This document shows positions 16,881 to 26,427 of a DNA stretch of 64,000 nt, in pieces (the first letter of the stretch is position 1; each line of letters begins with the position of its first letter). A model generated the notes under the pieces. That model was given only the letters and a program-made list of their open reading frames with translations, made no database searches and was not told where the DNA came from. Location of the stretch: NCBI RefSeq assembly GCF_001610835.1, contig NZ_CP011270.1, forward strand, positions 7,086,001 through 7,150,000, in the 5' to 3' direction. The translations under genes were made by a program, and so were the position numbers. The stretch is from Planctomyces sp. SH-PL14. GTDB taxonomy: Bacteria > Planctomycetota > Planctomycetia > Planctomycetales > Planctomycetaceae.

Positions 16881-17861
16881 GTGAAGTCGAGCGATCCGCT
16901 CCATCCACCTCAGATCTTCCTCATCGACCAGGATGACTCCCGGCGGACGCAGATGGCCCGCATCCTCTTCCGCGGGTTTCCGGGAGGAGCGCTGCGCGAG
17001 TTTTCCGGCCTGCCGGAACTGGCGAACGTGGAGGCGGGAACGTCGGCACTGCTCGTTGCGGCCGATGCCTGTTTCGCCTCGATCGGGACTGCGGACGAAT
17101 TTACGGCTCGCTGGCGGGAAAGCCCGCTGATTCTCATCTCCACGGGGGCCGAGGGCTCGCCCGAGCGGGAACGCCTCTCGTCATGGCGATCGGATGTCGT
17201 GCGCGTTCCCGTCGCCGACGTCGCGTTCCTGCCGCGAATGGTCCACCGCGGGCTGAACGGGATGGTCTCGGCCTCATTGGTTCCGGAGAGGCCGCTGGCC
17301 CGTCTTTCCGGACAGGCGCTCGGGGGGATTGCCGACGCCGCCGATCTGCTCCTGTTCGTCCACGGCGGGGACGGAACGATTGTCGACGTGGAATGCGGCC
17401 TGGCGCTGCCGATCGCCTCGAGCGTGGAACGGCTCGTCGGTGCGACTCTCGCCGACATTCTCCCACCGGCCTCGGCCTCCGCCGTCTCCGCGGCGATCGA
17501 GGCGGTCCTGCGGGACGCGACCCCTCGCACAATCGACTATCCGGTCACGATTCTCGGTTCGCAGACCCACTTCCAGGGGCGGCTTGTCCGGCAATCCGCT
17601 ACGCATGTCCTGGCGGTTCTGCGGGACATCACGCTGAAGGTCCAGGCCGCGCAGGCGATCGCCCTGTTGTCGCGGCGGGAACACCAGGTCCTCACGCGAA
17701 TCATCCTGGGGGAGACCAACAAGGAGATCGCCGCGCACCTGGGGATCGGCGTCAAGACGATCGAGACGCACCGCGCCGGCCTGATGAAGAAGCTGAAGGC
17801 CCGTACGGTGGCGGACCTCGTGCGGATCGCATTTCGTGCCGAGGTTCCCGCGGAGCCGTAA
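16881..17861 (+). CDS. LuxR-type transcriptional regulator with degenerate receiver and PAS-like domain
   Basis: A 326-residue protein. The N-terminal domain begins like a receiver (QIFLIDQDDSRRTQMARIL). However, the phosphoacceptor region reads TSALLVAADACFASIG, without the expected aspartate and MPG, and the KP motif is replaced by VP (VVRVPVADV). A PAS-like domain follows (about 150-255; ADLLLFVHGGDGTIVDVECG) and then a GerE/LuxR helix-turn-helix (LSRREHQVLTRIILGETNKE, VKTIETHRAGLMKKLK). The GTG start at 16881 is set by AAGGAG seven bases upstream. The signal is unknown, but phosphorylation control seems lost. Confidence 0.82.
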   Translation: MKSSDPLHPPQIFLIDQDDSRRTQMARILFRGFPGGALREFSGLPELANVEAGTSALLVAADACFASIGTADEFTARWRESPLILISTGAEGSPERERLSSWRSDVVRVPVADVAFLPRMVHRGLNGMVSASLVPERPLARLSGQALGGIADAADLLLFVHGGDGTIVDVECGLALPIASSVERLVGATLADILPPASASAVSAAIEAVLRDATPRTIDYPVTILGSQTHFQGRLVRQSATHVLAVLRDITLKVQAAQAIALLSRREHQVLTRIILGETNKEIAAHLGIGVKTIETHRAGLMKKLKARTVADLVRIAFRAEVPAEP

Positions 17862-18137
17862 GCCACGGCGATGGGGCCGGCGAAGCGAACGCCTCGACAG
17901 TTCCAGGCCGCAACGGGCTGCCGTCGCGGCAATCGCCAGAGGCTGAGGAAGCGTGCCAACCTGGCAGCTTTCTCTCGCCTCGTTTTTGTTCGTCTTTCGG
18001 AAGTTTCTTCTCCGCAAGATGTTGCGTAGCTCCGATTGTTGGGCGGCACATCCTTTGCTTCCGTCTAAGTCCTGATGAGTGTCGGGATCCCCTGACATTC
18101 GTGGCGGACACGGCCACGGTGCTGCGGAGCTGGACGA

Positions 18138-18626
18138 ATGCGATTGTTTCGGTGGGGGAATGCGCTCGAGGCGTTTCGCGATCTGCAACAGGAGATGGAT
18201 CGTCTCCTGGAGAGCGTGAATCTGGCCTCCGACGGTCTGCGATACGGGCAGCCGTACCCCCCCACGAACATCTATGACGCCGGTTCCGCGTTTCTCATCA
18301 CGGTCGAGCTCCCTGGGCTGAACGCGTCGGACGTTGAAATCAGCCTCGCCAACGGCGTCCTGACAATGAAGGGGGAGCGGGGAGCCAACGAAGGTGTTCC
18401 CGGCGATCAATATCGCCGCTGCGAGCGCCCGCGGGGGAGCTGGGAGCGACAGTTCGCGTTGCCGGAACGGGTCGAGGAAGAGGGGATCCGGGCGGATCTG
18501 CGGAACGGGATTCTGGTGCTGAAGCTCCCGAAGAGTCCTTCGACGCAGCCGCGGCAGATCCCGGTCAACGGCGGAGCGGCGACGGTGGCGGGAGTATCAG
18601 GAGGAGAGGGGCAGGGCGATGTCTGA
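18138..18626 (+). CDS. Small heat-shock protein (Hsp20/alpha-crystallin family), first of pair
   Basis: A 162-residue chaperone that would hold unfolding proteins in the cytoplasm. The alpha-crystallin domain spans about residues 40-140: [49 protein letters not shown] and the closing strand [16 protein letters not shown]. The C-terminal I-x-I/V anchor (RQIPV) is present. The stop codon overlaps the start of a second Hsp20 gene by 8 bp. I found no CIRCE element and no clear sigma-32 promoter in the 270 bp upstream. Confidence 0.92.
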   Translation: MRLFRWGNALEAFRDLQQEMDRLLESVNLASDGLRYGQPYPPTNIYDAGSAFLITVELPGLNASDVEISLANGVLTMKGERGANEGVPGDQYRRCERPRGSWERQFALPERVEEEGIRADLRNGILVLKLPKSPSTQPRQIPVNGGAATVAGVSGGEGQGDV

Positions 18627-19020
18627 GAACATTCCATCCATGGGAGGGGCCGAGCCGGTCGATCCGCGGACCGCTCAGCGGTGGGTGCGGACTCCCCCGA
18701 TCGACATCTTTGAGACCTCCGAGGGGCTCGTGCTCCGCGCGGACCTGCCCGGAGTGGCTCCGGAGTCGCTGGAACTGCAGGTGCAGGACAACCGGCTGAG
18801 TCTCTTCGGGCGCGTTCACGCGCCGCTGGAGGCCGATGCCCAGATCCTGCATCAGGAGTATCGCGTCGGGGATTTCGTCCGTTCGTTCATTCTGAGCGAC
18901 GATGTCGACCACGATCGGATTCGGGCCAAGCTGGCCGATGGTGTTCTGGAGCTGACGCTTCCGCGGGCCCGCAAGGCGGAGCCGAGGAAGATCGTCGTCC
19001 AGGGGGGCGAGCCCTCTTAG
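18619..19020 (+). CDS. Small heat-shock protein, second of pair
   Basis: A 133-residue Hsp20 protein. The alpha-crystallin domain runs through [48 protein letters not shown] and [20 protein letters not shown]. The usual acidic/aromatic fold residues are kept. Its start lies inside the upstream gene (8 bp overlap), so translation is likely coupled and the two proteins may form mixed oligomers. It is more diverged from the classical sequence than the first copy, and its C-terminal anchor (RKIVV) is short. Confidence 0.9.
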   Translation: MSENIPSMGGAEPVDPRTAQRWVRTPPIDIFETSEGLVLRADLPGVAPESLELQVQDNRLSLFGRVHAPLEADAQILHQEYRVGDFVRSFILSDDVDHDRIRAKLADGVLELTLPRARKAEPRKIVVQGGEPS

Positions 19021-19199
19021 GATCACGCCCGCCGGAGACGCTTCTTTGGAGGAACGGTCCGGACTTCACGAGTGTTCGATGCCGCTGACCTGTTACCTCG
19101 GAATGCCGATTGCGGTCTGGAGATTGCGATCCTCGTGGAACCGATCGGTGTCGCGGTAGAATCCGCAGAGGGTCCCAGCCTCCATGGAGCTCTCTCAAC

Positions 19200-20099
19200 A
19201 TGAATGTCCTCATCTCCGGCGCGAGTGGTCTGATCGGTGGTCATCTCGTCCCTCGGCTGGAGAGGGCGGGGCATCATGTGTTCCGGCTGGTGCGGCGGAA
19301 GCCGTCGTCGCCGATGGAGCGGCAGTGGAATCCCGATGAGCGGGTCGATCCGATCGTGCTGGACCGGATCGATTCGGTGATTCACCTGGCTGGCGAGAAC
19401 ATCGGCGAGGGCCGCTGGACCGAAGAGAAGAAGCGCCGGATTCGTGAGTCGCGGGTTCAAGGGACGCGGCGGCTGGCCGAGGCGATTGCTGAAGCCCCCG
19501 CGCCGCCGAAGAGTCTGGTCTGCGCCTCGGCCATCGGGTTCTACGGCGATCGGGGGGATGCGACGCTCGACGAAGGGAGTTCGGCGGGGGCGGGTTTCCT
19601 GCCCGAGGTTTGTCGCGAGTGGGAGGCGGCCGCCGATCCGGCCCGCAGTCGCGGCGTCCGTGTGACTCATGTGCGGCTGGGGGTTGTCCTGAGCTCCGAA
19701 GGGGGAGCCCTGGCGAAGATGCTTCTGCCGTTCAAGATGGGGGTCGGGGGCGTCATTGGCAGCGGGAAGCAGTACTGGAGCTGCATCAGCGTCGATGAGG
19801 CAGCGGCGGTGTTTCAGTACGTGGCGGAGAACGATGCAGTCAGCGGGCCGGTCAATGCCGTCTGTCCGGAGCCGGTGACCAACCACGATTTCACCAAGAC
19901 ACTGGGCCGGATTCTGGGGCGGCCGACGGTCTTTCCGCTCCCGGCGTTCATGGCGCGGCTGGCGCTGGGGCAGATGGCGGACGATCTGATTCTTTCGAGT
20001 GCCCGCGTCGTTCCGGCGAAGCTGACTGCGGTCGGTTATCCGTTTGCCCATCCCAATCTGGAGTCGTCGCTCCGGGCGGCGCTGGAGGGGCATCGATAG
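19200..20099 (+). CDS. TIGR01777-type NAD-dependent epimerase/dehydratase
   Basis: A 299-residue SDR-type protein like YfcH/SULA. The N-terminal Rossmann motif is MNVLISGASGLIGGHLVPRL. The family motifs DSVIHLAGENIGEGRWTEEK, KKRRIRESRVQGTRRLAEAI and SAIGFYGDRGD follow, with DEGSSAGAGFLPEVCREWEA after that. The C-terminal DUF1731-like part ends DDLILSSARVVPAKLTAVGY. The activity of this family is poorly known. The ATG at 19200 has GGAG nine bases upstream. Repeat copy C starts 23 bp after the stop. Confidence 0.9.
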   Translation: MNVLISGASGLIGGHLVPRLERAGHHVFRLVRRKPSSPMERQWNPDERVDPIVLDRIDSVIHLAGENIGEGRWTEEKKRRIRESRVQGTRRLAEAIAEAPAPPKSLVCASAIGFYGDRGDATLDEGSSAGAGFLPEVCREWEAAADPARSRGVRVTHVRLGVVLSSEGGALAKMLLPFKMGVGGVIGSGKQYWSCISVDEAAAVFQYVAENDAVSGPVNAVCPEPVTNHDFTKTLGRILGRPTVFPLPAFMARLALGQMADDLILSSARVVPAKLTAVGYPFAHPNLESSLRAALEGHR

Positions 20100-20122
20100 G
20101 TCTACGGGCATCGGCCGAACCG

Positions 20123-20445
20123 GGTCCAGGGGCACCCTGGTGGGGGATGCAAGGGGGCAAGGCCCTCTTGCCCGCCGGAGGCCTGGCCGTCGAGAGATGT
20201 CTGAAGGTGTTTGTATCCAAGCGCGGACAACGTGCCGGATGCCCCCTCACCAATCCGCGGGGATTGCGAAGCCAGCGGTGTGGCGTAGAGCAGTCCTCAA
20301 CGCCGGTACCACAAGGGGAACATCCGTTGTGTCACACGGTTCCGCGACGAAAATGCCTCCGGCGGCAAGGGGGCGTGGCCCCCTTGACCCCAGGCTGCCG
20401 TGGCACGTTGGGTTTGAGCTATGGACGCCGTGCCGGCAAGGACGC
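20123..20445 (+). repeat. Dispersed intergenic repeat, copy C
   Basis: The clearest copy of the family. The left arm (20149-20183) contains a CAAGGGGG-type hairpin followed by CCCGCCGGAGGCC. The right arm (20355-20391) is GCCTCCGGCGGCAAGGGGG followed by a CCCCCTTG hairpin. The two arms are inverted copies about 170 bp apart with a one-base bulge. The left end forms CCAGGG-GCA-CCCTGG. It lies between the epimerase stop codon and guaA. Confidence 0.92.
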
Positions 20446-20603
20446 GGTTCGAGCCAGCGGGATAAGCGCCTGCGGTTCTCCCGGCCCCGCGGACACTTTA
20501 GCGCCGCGGCCGGGAGCGATATGATCCGGAATTCCCCACATTCCACCGCACCGCTTCCTCGTCGAGGCCGTGCGGCGGTTTCTTTTATTGACCCGGCCTG
20601 TCG

Positions 20604-22172
20604 ATGTCTTCAACTCCCGTCGCTGCGGAAACCCAGGAAGAGCGGATTCTGGTTCTGGACTTCGGTTCACAAACCGCCCAGCTCATCGCCCGCCGCGTTC
20701 GCGACCAGAACGTCTTCTGCCAGCTCGTCCGACACGACCTCTCGGCAGAACGGATCAAGGCCCTGAACCCCAAGGGGCTGATCCTCTCGGGAGGCCCCGC
20801 CAGCGTCTACGCCCCCGGCGCCCCCCAGCCCGATCCGGCGATCTTCGACCTCGGCATCCCCATCCTCGGCATCTGCTACGGGATGCAGGCGACCTGCCGC
20901 GTCCTCGGCTGCAACGTCGTTCCGGGCGAATCGCGGGAGTTCGGCCACACCCACACGCACAAGGTGACGGACGACCCCCTCTACGACAGCGTCCCCACCG
21001 ACTCCGTTGTCTGGATGAGCCACGGCGACCAGGTCCAGAACCTGACCGACCACTTCGTCCCGCTGGCGTCGAGCGACACCTGCGCCAACGCGGCGGTCCG
21101 CCACCACACCAAGACGATCTACGGACTCCAGTTCCACCCCGAGGTGACGCACTCCGCGTTCGGCGGCGTGCTGCTGGGGAACTTCGTCCGCAAGATCTGC
21201 GGCTGCCGCGGAACGTGGAAGATCTCCTCATTCATCGACCAGCAGGTCGCCACGATCCGGGAACGGGTCGGGAACAAGCGGGTGATCTGCGGTCTCTCGG
21301 GCGGGGTCGATTCCTCCGTCGTAGCCGCGCTGCTGTTCAAGGCCATCGGAAAACAGCTCTCCTGCATCTTCGTCGACAATGGACTCCTCCGGAAAGGAGA
21401 ACGGGAACAGGTCCGCGAGCAGTTCAGCGAGCATTTTCAGACAGACCTGCACGTCGTCGACGCCCGGGAGCAGTTCCTCGGCGAACTCGCGAACGTCTCC
21501 GATCCGCAGCAGAAGCGGAAGATCATCGGCCGGGTCTTCATCGACATCTTCAAACAGGAGGCGAAGTCGATTCCCGATGCCCACTTCCTGGCGCAGGGGA
21601 CGCTGTACCCGGACGTGATCGAGTCGGGAGCGAACCCGGACGGCCCGGCCCACACGATCAAAAGCCACCACAACGTCGGCGGCCTGCCGGCGGAACTCGG
21701 CTTCGAGCTGATCGAGCCGCTGCGGGACCTGTTCAAGGACGAAGTCCGGCGGATGGGGCTGGAGCTTGAGCTTCCCGAAGACCTGATCTGGCGGCATCCG
21801 TTCCCCGGTCCGGGGCTCGCCGTCCGCTGCCTGGGAGCGGTCTCCGAGAGCCGGCTGGATACGCTCCGCGAGGCGGACGCGATCCTGATCGAAGAGCTCC
21901 ACAAGGCCGGAGTCTACCGCGACGTCCAGCAGGCGTTCGCGGTCCTGCTGCCGATCCAGTCGGTCGGCGTCATGGGGGACGCCCGGACCTACGAAGACGC
22001 CCTCGCAATCCGTGCCGTCGACACGGACAACTTCATGACGGCCGACTGGTCCCGGCTGCCTTACGACCTGCTGCAGCGGATCTCGACCCGGATCATCAAC
22101 AGCGTCCGCGGAGTGAACCGCGTCGTCTACGACATCAGCTCCAAGCCGCCGGCGACGATCGAATGGGAATGA
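20604..22172 (+). CDS. guaA: GMP synthase (glutamine-hydrolysing)
   Basis: GuaA converts XMP to GMP with ATP and glutamine, the last step of guanine nucleotide synthesis. The N-terminal glutamine amidotransferase domain (about 1-200) has the nucleophile in [12 protein letters not shown] (about residue 89) and the His/Glu pair in [11 protein letters not shown]. The ATP pyrophosphatase domain starts at [15 protein letters not shown] (about 230). The C-terminal dimerisation domain ends [20 protein letters not shown], the family's invariant end. The length of 522 is normal. Repeat copy C lies about 160 bp upstream, and the promoter must lie between. Confidence 0.97.
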   Translation: MSSTPVAAETQEERILVLDFGSQTAQLIARRVRDQNVFCQLVRHDLSAERIKALNPKGLILSGGPASVYAPGAPQPDPAIFDLGIPILGICYGMQATCRVLGCNVVPGESREFGHTHTHKVTDDPLYDSVPTDSVVWMSHGDQVQNLTDHFVPLASSDTCANAAVRHHTKTIYGLQFHPEVTHSAFGGVLLGNFVRKICGCRGTWKISSFIDQQVATIRERVGNKRVICGLSGGVDSSVVAALLFKAIGKQLSCIFVDNGLLRKGEREQVREQFSEHFQTDLHVVDAREQFLGELANVSDPQQKRKIIGRVFIDIFKQEAKSIPDAHFLAQGTLYPDVIESGANPDGPAHTIKSHHNVGGLPAELGFELIEPLRDLFKDEVRRMGLELELPEDLIWRHPFPGPGLAVRCLGAVSESRLDTLREADAILIEELHKAGVYRDVQQAFAVLLPIQSVGVMGDARTYEDALAIRAVDTDNFMTADWSRLPYDLLQRISTRIINSVRGVNRVVYDISSKPPATIEWE

Positions 22173-22262
22173 GTTCGCCGCATTTTGCTCGACCTGCCGC
22201 CTCCGCTCCCGGAGAATGGCAGGCGGCTGCGGGGCTGTGAAAACTCTGACCGGGAGGCTCTC

Positions 22263-22685
22263 ATGAAGTCGCTGACCGAGTATCTGACGTTCACGATTCG
22301 CGAGCGGGTGGGCTTCGTCAACATCACCGGCCAGGTGGAAGAGGTGGTGCGGCGAAGCGGAGTGAAAGAGGGGCTGGTGCTGGCGAACGCCATGCACATC
22401 ACGGCGTCGGTCTTCATCAACGACGACGAGAGCGGCCTCCAGGATGACTACCGCGCCTGGCTCGAACAGCTCGCTCCCTTTGATGCCTCACCCGAGCGGT
22501 ACCACCACAACCGGACCGGCGAGGACAACGCCGACGCCCACATGAAGCGGCAGATCATGGGGCGAGAAGTCGTGGTCGCCGTGACGAACGGGCTCCTCGA
22601 CCTCGGTCCGTGGGAGCAGATCTTCTACGGCGAGTTCGACGGCCGCCGGCCGAAGCGGGTGCTGATCAAGGTGATTGGGGAATAG
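22263..22685 (+). CDS. YjbQ family protein (secondary thiamine-phosphate synthase type)
   Basis: A 140-residue protein of the UPF0047/YjbQ family. E. coli YjbQ shows weak thiamine-phosphate synthase activity, and the true role is unsettled. Conserved segments are visible: [19 protein letters not shown], a [20 protein letters not shown] metal-site segment with several histidines, and [20 protein letters not shown]. The ATG at 22263 follows GGGAGG and gives the usual length. It lies 90 bp after guaA on the same strand, possibly cotranscribed. Confidence 0.9.
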   Translation: MKSLTEYLTFTIRERVGFVNITGQVEEVVRRSGVKEGLVLANAMHITASVFINDDESGLQDDYRAWLEQLAPFDASPERYHHNRTGEDNADAHMKRQIMGREVVVAVTNGLLDLGPWEQIFYGEFDGRRPKRVLIKVIGE

Positions 22686-22698
22686 GGGCTGCTGCGAA

Positions 22699-23256
22699 AT
22701 GAGGACGGACGTGATCGACAGCTCGTTTCGGTCACTCTGCGGACGGCCCTGTTGGGGTGTTCGGTATGACCGGCAGCTGAACCTGTCGCTTAACTTCGGC
22801 AAGCCGTCTCTCGATGTTCGCGAGCCGTATGATTCCGCGTCCCCGTCGGACTTGATCCGCCAACGGGCTTCACAGCGGGATATCACCGTTCGTGGGCAAT
22901 GGTGGCTATGGATTTACTGTTGTTTCTGGCGGCTAACCTCGGGCGATCTGGATCTGGCGACCGGTTCTTCCTCACTCCGGCGAATTGAGCGGGCGACTCA
23001 ACAGCTGGATGGACAAAAGCTTGTGTCCGTGGCTGTCCTGCCGTCGACAGGGGCAACACGATTTGAGTTCGATCTCGGCTGTGTTCTGCACTGCCGTCGC
23101 TTTGAACAGAACTCGGCCGACGAACTGTGGACACTCTACAAGCCGCGTGGATACGTGTTGTCGATCTGTGGCAACGGGACTTTCAGTCATCAACGTGATA
23201 CCGAGGTCAAGAATTGCTTTCGACCGATCGAGGACGGGGTTCGGTCTGAGAGCTGA
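22699..23256 (+). CDS. Hypothetical protein with lower GC than its neighbours
   Basis: A 185-residue protein that looks real: balanced composition with many aromatic residues. WWLWIYCCFWRLTSGDLDLA and DELWTLYKPRGYVLSICGNG are the most distinctive parts. The layout (a beta-rich body, then an E/DxW motif and a final LSI-type strand) recalls small stand-alone immunity-like proteins of the DUF6188 type, but that link is weak. Base composition is less GC-rich than the flanking genes, and the gene sits between housekeeping and cell-surface genes with no partner toxin visible. The start could also be a TTG inside yjbQ. Confidence 0.55.
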   Translation: MRTDVIDSSFRSLCGRPCWGVRYDRQLNLSLNFGKPSLDVREPYDSASPSDLIRQRASQRDITVRGQWWLWIYCCFWRLTSGDLDLATGSSSLRRIERATQQLDGQKLVSVAVLPSTGATRFEFDLGCVLHCRRFEQNSADELWTLYKPRGYVLSICGNGTFSHQRDTEVKNCFRPIEDGVRSES

Positions 23257-23429
23257 TAGGGGATCGGGATCGGATTCCACCAACGAAGCATCGCCGCAAC
23301 CATCCGGTGTGACGGAGCCGGTTGCTCGGCGTGCTCTGGTTGAAAGTGGCGGGGCCGCGTAGCATGGGGCGTTGGATTGGCACTCCGTGTGAGGAGTGGC
23401 AGGAGGCTTCCCATCTCGGGGATAGGACT

Positions 23430-25223
23430 ATGCGCTGGAATCTGCTGAGCGCGCTTGCGATCGTTCTGATCGGGACGGTCTTCGCGTCTCTGGTTTCAGG
23501 TCAGGAAACACCCCCCGCACCGGCTGGGCCGACGCTCGATCAGTTACAGCTGCAGGTCAAGAAGGACTTCGATCGCTTCGAGAAGTCGCTGTTCAATGTG
23601 GCCGAAGGGCTGCGGAAGACGGAGCCCGATCGGGCGGAACTGCTCTATCGGGCGCGGACCCAGAGCGAGACCCAGCGGCTGGCGGACGAGATGGCCGCCA
23701 TCGCCGACCTGCTGGAAAAGAAAGCACGCAAGCCGGGGGAAGAGGCTTCGTCTCTCTACGGCCGGGCTGGCGAACGGCAGGAAGAACTTCTGGCCCGCCT
23801 GGAGCAGTTGCTCAAGATCCTCCAGAGCGAGAACGAGCGGGAGCGGATCAACAAGGAGATCGCCCGGATCCAGGATCTCCTCAAGGATACGAACCGGATC
23901 ATCGGCAAACAGAAGGACGTGCGGGCCGATACCGGCCGCGGCGGAAAGCCAGGCCAGAATCTCGAAGAGGCTCAGGAGTCGGTCGAGAAGGACGCGCGGA
24001 AGCTCGCCGATAAGATTGACCGGCACGATGCCGAGCAGACCGGAAAGCCGTCGCCGTCGGGGAAGCCGATGGACGGCAAGAGCCCTCCGGAGAGCAAGCC
24101 CGGCGAAGCCAAGCCGGGTGAGTCGAAACCGGGGGAATCCAAACCGGGTGAATCGAAGCCCGGAGACCAGAAACCGGGCGAGGAGAAGAAAACCGGCGAG
24201 CCGAAGCCGAACGAACAGAAGCCGGGCGATCCCAAGCCCGGCGACATGCCGCCCATGCCCGGATCGCCGATGGATGGCAAACCGTCCGACGGCAAGCCGA
24301 TGCCCGGCAGCCCCTCCCAGCCGGGACGGCCGATGCCGATGGGGGAATCGAAGCCGGGGGATTCCGACCCCAAGGCCCCGCAGCAGGGGGAGCCGTCCGG
24401 TCCCCAGGAGCCGCAGCGGACCCAGGGACGCGAGGAACTGGAGAAGGCCCGCCGGGAGATGCAGAACGCCATCGAGGAGCTTAAGAAAAAGAAGCTCAAT
24501 GAGGCGTCGAAAGACCAGGACGACGCGATCGCCCAGCTCGAGCAGATGAAGGCCCGGCTCGAGGAGATCCTGCGGCAGCTCCGCCAGGAGGAGAAGGACA
24601 TTTATCTGGCGATGCTGGAGACGCGGCTGCAGAAGATGCTCCGCGCTCAGCTCAAGATCAACACGGAGACGACCCGCCTGGAGTCGGTCGACAAGGCGGC
24701 CCGCGGCTCCCAGACGACCGCCCTCTCGCGAGATGAGGCGGGGAACGCCATCGAGGCGGACAAGACCCTGAACCTGCTCAAGGAGGAGGGTTCGTCGGTT
24801 GCCTTTCCGGAGGCGGTCGAGCAGATGCGGGACAACATGCGGCTTGTGACCGGCCGGCTGGAGAAGGCCGACACGGGGGAGACGACGCAGCTCATCGAGC
24901 AGATGATCGTCGAAGGTCTCGAGGAGATGCTGCTCGCCATCCAGAAGGAAATGGAAAAGTCCCGGCAGGAGAAGAACAAACCCAAGCAGGGGCAGCAGGG
25001 GGGGGAGCCGCAGGACCCCTCCCTCGTCGAGACCATTCAGGAACTCAAGATGATCCGGTCGCTGCAGAATCAGGTGAACCGCCTGACGCGGCAGGTCGGC
25101 ATCCAGGTCGACGGAGAGCAGGCGACCGAGCCGGACACGATCAAATTGATCGACGACCTCGCCCGCCGCCAGCGCCGGATCCAGGAGGCGACGTATGATC
25201 TTTCGACGGGGAAAAACAAGTAG
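23430..25223 (+). CDS. Secreted coiled-coil protein with PGESK-type repeats
   Basis: A 597-residue protein with a signal peptide (MRWNLLSALAIVLIGTVFAS, then LVSGQ). A long charged helical segment (about 30-200), a low-complexity tract (about 205-330) and a second long coiled coil (about 335-590) follow. The low-complexity tract repeats GESKPGESKPGE, PGDQKPGEEKK and PGDPKPGDMPP, and Met/Pro-rich units come after it. It resembles proteins I have seen only in Planctomycetes, with a structural or spacer role in the cell envelope as the likeliest guess. The ATG at 23430 is chosen for the signal peptide. It is paired with the next gene. Confidence 0.75.
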   Translation: MRWNLLSALAIVLIGTVFASLVSGQETPPAPAGPTLDQLQLQVKKDFDRFEKSLFNVAEGLRKTEPDRAELLYRARTQSETQRLADEMAAIADLLEKKARKPGEEASSLYGRAGERQEELLARLEQLLKILQSENERERINKEIARIQDLLKDTNRIIGKQKDVRADTGRGGKPGQNLEEAQESVEKDARKLADKIDRHDAEQTGKPSPSGKPMDGKSPPESKPGEAKPGESKPGESKPGESKPGDQKPGEEKKTGEPKPNEQKPGDPKPGDMPPMPGSPMDGKPSDGKPMPGSPSQPGRPMPMGESKPGDSDPKAPQQGEPSGPQEPQRTQGREELEKARREMQNAIEELKKKKLNEASKDQDDAIAQLEQMKARLEEILRQLRQEEKDIYLAMLETRLQKMLRAQLKINTETTRLESVDKAARGSQTTALSRDEAGNAIEADKTLNLLKEEGSSVAFPEAVEQMRDNMRLVTGRLEKADTGETTQLIEQMIVEGLEEMLLAIQKEMEKSRQEKNKPKQGQQGGEPQDPSLVETIQELKMIRSLQNQVNRLTRQVGIQVDGEQATEPDTIKLIDDLARRQRRIQEATYDLSTGKNK

Positions 25224-25374
25224 ACTTCGTCCGGTCTCCGGATACCGTTGAGGAGTCCGTCGCGTGCGGGAACTGGCAGGGAGGGGGAGCGGGAGGCAAA
25301 AACCTCGCGGTCCCCTTCAGACGGACTGATCGGGGCAGGATGGATCTGCCGAAGAGACAATTTGGGAGAACGCG

Positions 25375-26394
25375 ATGCGCGTCGCCGCGACAATGGTGCT
25401 GAGCCTCGTTTTGGGCTCCACGGCTCTGGCCGCGGAGGTGTTCGCTCCCCAGACCACGGATCAGGCCAAGGCGGCGACCCGGCAGTGGCTCGCCACGCGG
25501 CAGATTTCCGATTCCGCCCTCCTGGGCCAGCTCGACACGCTGTGGCAGTTCCCGAGCGCCGAGCCGACGCCGGCTGAGCGGTTCGACGCCGTGATGCAGA
25601 CCTTCTACTCCGTCGACCCGGATGTCCGGCAGCTCGTCGACGCCTGCCGGGGGCTCGCTCCCCGGTTCTGGATGAACGACTTCGCGGCGATCGCCTCGCA
25701 CCGCAACGACCCGTTCTATTCGCAGAACGTGCGCTACTTCTATGCCCGCTACCTCACGGTCCTGACGCTGTACGAGGAAGCGCTCGACCTGTTCAACGAG
25801 ATTGAGCCGGAGCAGGTGGTCGATCCGGCGGGATGCCTGTTCTTCAAGGCGGTCTGCGAGCATAGCCTCCTGCAGAAAGACGAGGGGCTCAAGACGATCG
25901 CCCTCCTGACCGGAAGCACGCAGGACGTCCCCGCCCGCTACACCCAGGTTGCGGAGCTGATGAAGTTGGACTTGGAAGGGCTCAAAGAAAAGTCGCTCTC
26001 GGAAGTCGCCCGCCAGATGGACGACGTCGAGCGGCGGCTGGCCCTTGGCCGGGCGGGGGAGAAGGTGCAGCGCGTCGAGGAGAAGATCATTTCGACGCTC
26101 GACGAGATCATCAAGAAGCTGGAAGAGCAGCAGGGTGGGGGCGGAGGAGGCGCGGGGAACGCCGGAAATGCCGCTCCCAGCAACCCGGCGGACGAATCGT
26201 ACGTGGGCGGGATCAAGGGGCCCGGCGAAGTCGATCCGAAGAAGGCGGGCCACAAGGACAACTGGGGCAATCTGCCCCCCAAGGCCCAGGCGACGGCCAA
26301 GAACATGCTCGACCGCCAGTTCCCGCCGCACTACCGGCAGGCGGTCGAGGAGTATCTCAAGAAGCTGGCGGACCGTCAGGCACCGTCGCGGTAA
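25375..26394 (+). CDS. Secreted helical hypothetical protein, partner of the preceding gene
   Basis: A 339-residue protein with a signal peptide (MRVAATMVLSLVLGSTALAA). The middle is TPR-like (YFYARYLTVLTLYEEALDLF, GCLFFKAVCEHSLLQKDEGL), consistent with two or three helical hairpins. After a coiled coil and a Gly-rich linker (GGGGGGAGNAGNAA) the C-terminus reads GPGEVDPKKAGHKDNWGNLP, then a short helical domain ending in HYRQAVEEYLKKLAD. The same C-terminal pattern occurs in planctomycete proteins encoded next to large coiled-coil proteins. It lies 150 bp after the coiled-coil gene, probably in one operon. Function unknown. Confidence 0.75.
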   Translation: MRVAATMVLSLVLGSTALAAEVFAPQTTDQAKAATRQWLATRQISDSALLGQLDTLWQFPSAEPTPAERFDAVMQTFYSVDPDVRQLVDACRGLAPRFWMNDFAAIASHRNDPFYSQNVRYFYARYLTVLTLYEEALDLFNEIEPEQVVDPAGCLFFKAVCEHSLLQKDEGLKTIALLTGSTQDVPARYTQVAELMKLDLEGLKEKSLSEVARQMDDVERRLALGRAGEKVQRVEEKIISTLDEIIKKLEEQQGGGGGGAGNAGNAAPSNPADESYVGGIKGPGEVDPKKAGHKDNWGNLPPKAQATAKNMLDRQFPPHYRQAVEEYLKKLADRQAPSR

Positions 26395-26427
26395 CAGCTT
26401 TGGTCTCGCACGCTGCTCAGCGCTACG

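Noticed and set aside
17862-18137. CIRCE element or clear heat-shock promoter before the Hsp20 pair
   Set aside because: I found no TTAGCACTC-N9-GAGTGCTAA and no convincing sigma-32 site. Regulation is left open.
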